Below are positions 5,001-7,554 of a stretch of 7,554 bases of DNA, piece by piece (position 1 is the stretch's first letter; every line of letters begins with the position of its first letter). The stretch is from NCBI GenBank assembly GCA_028290595.1, contig JAQGJO010000550.1:1-7554 (forward strand), given 5' to 3'. The notes below the pieces were generated by a model that was given only the letters and a program-made list of their open reading frames with translations, searched no databases and was not told the DNA's origin. The stretch is from Hyphomicrobiales bacterium. GTDB lineage: Bacteria; Pseudomonadota; Alphaproteobacteria; Rhizobiales; Beijerinckiaceae. Both the position numbers and the translations under genes were made by a program.

Positions 5001-7554
5001 ATGGCGAAATCTCCGAAAAATGCCGCGCGTCCGACGCGCGCCAAGGCGTCCAAACCGGACGTCAAGCCGCTGGACGAGCATCTGGCCAGCCTGCTCAACC
5101 CCGCCCTCAACGAGCCGCGCGGCGGCTTCGAGGAGCGCCCGCAGGCGGATTTCGATACGTCCGGGGCGACCGGGCTCGACTCCGATCTGGCCAAGAAATT
5201 TCTGCCCGCCCAAAGCGCCCCGCGGTCGAAGCGGGGCGGTCCCGAACTCATCGGCGCCCCGGCCACCGTTGAATCGCTGAAGGACCTGCTCGAGCAGGGC
5301 GATCCGAATTTCCGCGAGGCAAAGCCTTGGACGCCGCATCGCCCGGCGCGGCCGGAAAAATCCGAAGGCGGTATCAGCTTCAAGCTCGTCTCGGAATATG
5401 AGCCGAAGGGCGACCAGCCACAGGCGATCAAGGAACTGGTCGAAGGCGTCAACGTGCATGAGCGCGATCAGGTTCTGCTCGGCGTCACCGGCTCGGGCAA
5501 GACGTTCACGATGGCGCAGGTGATTTCGCGCACCAACCGGCCGGCGCTGGTGCTGGCGCCGAACAAGACCCTGGCGGCGCAGCTATACTGCGGGTTTAAA
5601 ATTTTCTTCCCGTACAATTCTGTCGAGTTTTTCGTTTCCTATTACGATTACTACCAGCCGGAAGCCTATGTTCCGCGCACCGACACCTACATCGAAAAGG
5701 AATCGTCGATCAACGAGCAGATCGACCGCATGCGCCATTCGGCGACGCGGTCGCTGCTCGAACGCGACGATGTCATCATCGTTGCTTCCGTCTCGTGCAT
5801 CTACGGTATCGGCTCGGTGGAGACTTATACCGCGATGACCTTCTCGCTAAAGCTCGGCGAAAAGATCGATCAGCGCCAGCTCATCGCCGATCTGGTGGCG
5901 CTGCAATACAAGCGCTCGGGCGGCGATTTCTCGCGCGGCATTTTCCGTGTCCGCGGCGATACGATCGAAGTCTTCCCGGCTCACTATGAAGACCGCGCCT
6001 GGCGCATAGGCTTTTTCGGCGACGAGATCGAAACCATTGTCGAATTCGATCCGCTCACCGGGCGAAAGACCCATGACCTCGAATTCGTCAAGATCTACGC
6101 CAATTCCCACTATGTCACGCCGCGCCCGACCCTGATCCAGTCGATGGCCGCCATCAAGGCGGAGCTGAAGCAGCGCCTCGAAGAACTCTATAAAGGCGGC
6201 CGCCTGCTCGAAGCGCAACGCCTCGAGCAGCGCACCGTGTTCGATCTGGAAATGCTGGAAGCCACCGGGTCGTGCGCCGGCATCGAGAACTATTCGCGCT
6301 ATCTCACCGGCCGCAAGCCGGGTGAGCCGCCGCCGACCCTGTTCGAATATCTGCCCGATAACGCGCTGGTCTTCACCGACGAGAGTCACGTCACCGTGCC
6401 GCAGATCGGCGGCATGTATCGCGGCGACTTTCGCCGCAAGGCGACCTTGGCCGAATATGGCTTCCGCCTGCCGTCCTGTCTCGACAACCGGCCGCTGCGT
6501 TTCGAGGAATGGGAAGCGATGCGGCCGCAGACCGTGCATGTGTCGGCGACGCCCGGCAATTGGGAGATGGAGCGCACCGGCGGCGTCTTCGTCGAACAGG
6601 TCATCCGCCCGACCGGCCTGATCGATCCGCCTGTGGAGGTCCGCCCGGCGCGCTCCCAGGTCGATGATCTCCTTGGCGAAGTGCGCGAGGTGGCGCGCCA
6701 GGGTTATCGTTCGCTTGTCACCGTGCTGACCAAGCGTATGGCCGAAGATCTGACCGAATATCTGCACGAGAACGGCGTGCGCGTCAGATATATGCATTCC
6801 GACATCGACACGATCGAGCGCATCGAAATCATCCGCGATCTGCGGCTCGGTGCTTTCGACGCGCTGATCGGCATCAACCTGCTGCGCGAAGGTCTCGACA
6901 TTCCCGAATGCGCGCTCGTCGCCATTCTCGATGCGGACAAGGAAGGCTTTCTGCGCAGCGAAACATCGCTGGTGCAGACCATCGGCCGCGCCGCGCGCAA
7001 TGTCGACGGCAAGGTCATCCTCTATGCCGATCACATCACCGGCTCGATGGAACGGGCCATGGCCGAGACGACGCGCCGCCGCGATCGTCAGATCGCCTAC
7101 AACACCGAAAACGGCATCACGCCGGAATCGATCAAGCGCGGCATTCAGGACATTCTGGGTTCCGTCTACGAGCAGGATCACGTCACCGTCGATGCGGGCG
7201 CATCGAAGACCTCGCTCGTCGGGCACAATCTCAAGGCGACGATCACCGATCTGGAACGCGAGATGCGCGAGGCCGCGGCCAATCTCGACTTCGAGCGCGC
7301 GGCGCGCATGCGCGACGAGATCAAGCGCTTGCAGGCGACCGAACTTGCCATCGCGTCGGATCCGCTGGCGCGCCAGCAGGCGGTGGAGGATACCGCCGGC
7401 GCCTATCAGGGCGAGCGCAAATACGGCAAGGCCGCCAACGTGCTGGCGAGCCGGCCACACAAGCCGAGCGACGAAGATATGGGTCCGCACAATTTCGGCG
7501 GCGGCGAAGCGCGCCCGAAAAGCACTGGCGGCAGGGCCGGCTCACGCGGCGGCA
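5001..7554 (+). CDS. uvrB: UvrABC system protein B, excinuclease ABC subunit B (3' end beyond window)
   Basis: UvrB takes damaged DNA from UvrA, verifies the lesion by strand separation and loads UvrC for incision. 851 codons are open and no stop is reached; E. coli UvrB has 673 residues. Residues 1-124 are a charged, Pro-rich extension, and the conserved core starts at [18 protein letters not shown] (about 126). Walker A is GVTGSGKT (161-168). The beta-hairpin tyrosines are in [11 protein letters not shown] (213-223). The DEAD-like box is DESH (460-463), followed by [12 protein letters not shown], and motif VI is QTIGRAARN (659-667). A UVR motif for UvrC contact lies at about 744-780 ([20 protein letters not shown]), followed by a Gly/Lys/Arg-rich tail. 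ATG at 5001 is chosen because no earlier in-frame start is usable; the ribosome binding site is weak (ACCGGG). No LexA box of the GTTC-N7-GTTC type is seen upstream. Residues 195-212 are unusual in sequence and codon use. Confidence 0.97.
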   Translation, partial: MAKSPKNAARPTRAKASKPDVKPLDEHLASLLNPALNEPRGGFEERPQADFDTSGATGLDSDLAKKFLPAQSAPRSKRGGPELIGAPATVESLKDLLEQGDPNFREAKPWTPHRPARPEKSEGGISFKLVSEYEPKGDQPQAIKELVEGVNVHERDQVLLGVTGSGKTFTMAQVISRTNRPALVLAPNKTLAAQLYCGFKIFFPYNSVEFFVSYYDYYQPEAYVPRTDTYIEKESSINEQIDRMRHSATRSLLERDDVIIVASVSCIYGIGSVETYTAMTFSLKLGEKIDQRQLIADLVALQYKRSGGDFSRGIFRVRGDTIEVFPAHYEDRAWRIGFFGDEIETIVEFDPLTGRKTHDLEFVKIYANSHYVTPRPTLIQSMAAIKAELKQRLEELYKGGRLLEAQRLEQRTVFDLEMLEATGSCAGIENYSRYLTGRKPGEPPPTLFEYLPDNALVFTDESHVTVPQIGGMYRGDFRRKATLAEYGFRLPSCLDNRPLRFEEWEAMRPQTVHVSATPGNWEMERTGGVFVEQVIRPTGLIDPPVEVRPARSQVDDLLGEVREVARQGYRSLVTVLTKRMAEDLTEYLHENGVRVRYMHSDIDTIERIEIIRDLRLGAFDALIGINLLREGLDIPECALVAILDADKEGFLRSETSLVQTIGRAARNVDGKVILYADHITGSMERAMAETTRRRDRQIAYNTENGITPESIKRGIQDILGSVYEQDHVTVDAGASKTSLVGHNLKATITDLEREMREAAANLDFERAARMRDEIKRLQATELAIASDPLARQQAVEDTAGAYQGERKYGKAANVLASRPHKPSDEDMGPHNFGGGEARPKSTGGRAGSRGG

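Noticed and set aside
5560..5660. Compensated frameshift in uvrB as the cause of the odd patch
   Set aside because: The residues align in register with the UvrB pattern (LY..FK.FFP.N.VE.FV) with no shifted stretch, so substitutions explain it.
5847..7490. 547-codon open frame on the minus strand opposite uvrB
   Set aside because: It mirrors the uvrB codon pattern (G/C-ending codons give stop-free antisense frames), its protein is rich in Arg, Asp and His repeats of no known family, and the plus strand encodes an unmistakable UvrB.
1..7554. Defence island, prophage, CRISPR array or biosynthetic cluster
   Set aside because: No regular spaced repeats, nucleases, phage structural genes, recombinases or biosynthetic enzymes are seen; the genes are housekeeping or common accessory types.

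Overview
The window looks like chromosomal DNA of a GC-rich alphaproteobacterium, most likely a member of the Rhizobiales/Hyphomicrobiales (Bradyrhizobium-, Rhodopseudomonas- or Pseudolabrys-like). The reasons are the strong G/C third-position preference, a UvrB with a long N-terminal extension, an ECF sigma/RskA anti-sigma pair, and short palindromic repeats of the 'CTCATCCTGAGGAGC' and 'ATTCCCGC' kinds. The order is inferred from memory of these families, not from a search.

Layout. Positions 1-35 hold only the first codons of a minus-strand gene that starts like a secreted protein. From 36 to 219 lies a divergent control region with two opposed copies of the same putative ECF promoter, GCATCC-N16-(C/G)GTA, one facing the truncated gene and one facing an ECF sigma factor (220-768). 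The sigma gene overlaps, through a GTGA junction, the gene for a membrane-bound RskA-type anti-sigma factor (765-1511). Together they look like an autoregulated envelope or stress signalling module whose target may be the truncated secreted protein.

Positions 1512-1895 separate convergent genes and hold a nested repeat array. Two inverted copies of one palindromic repeat are present, and the left one is split by a 194-bp insertion with imperfect terminal inverted repeats and a 5-bp direct duplication (CTGAG). That inserted segment itself contains an ATTCCCGC-type palindrome. This is the most notable structure in the window.

On the minus strand come a class I SAM-dependent methyltransferase with a twin-arginine signal (4167-3304) and, 85 bp downstream, an APC-family amino acid permease (3218-1896). 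The gap between them carries a small 23-bp tandem repeat. Divergent from the methyltransferase is a hypothetical membrane protein (4323-4928). From 5001 to the window end runs uvrB, the damage-recognition helicase-like subunit of nucleotide excision repair, still open at its 3' end after 851 codons. It carries one odd AT-rich, poorly conserved patch in an otherwise canonical protein.

I see no rRNA, tRNA, CRISPR array, prophage or full insertion sequence. Apart from the repeat array and the ECF module this is ordinary chromosomal content. I found no new defence or multi-gene system.
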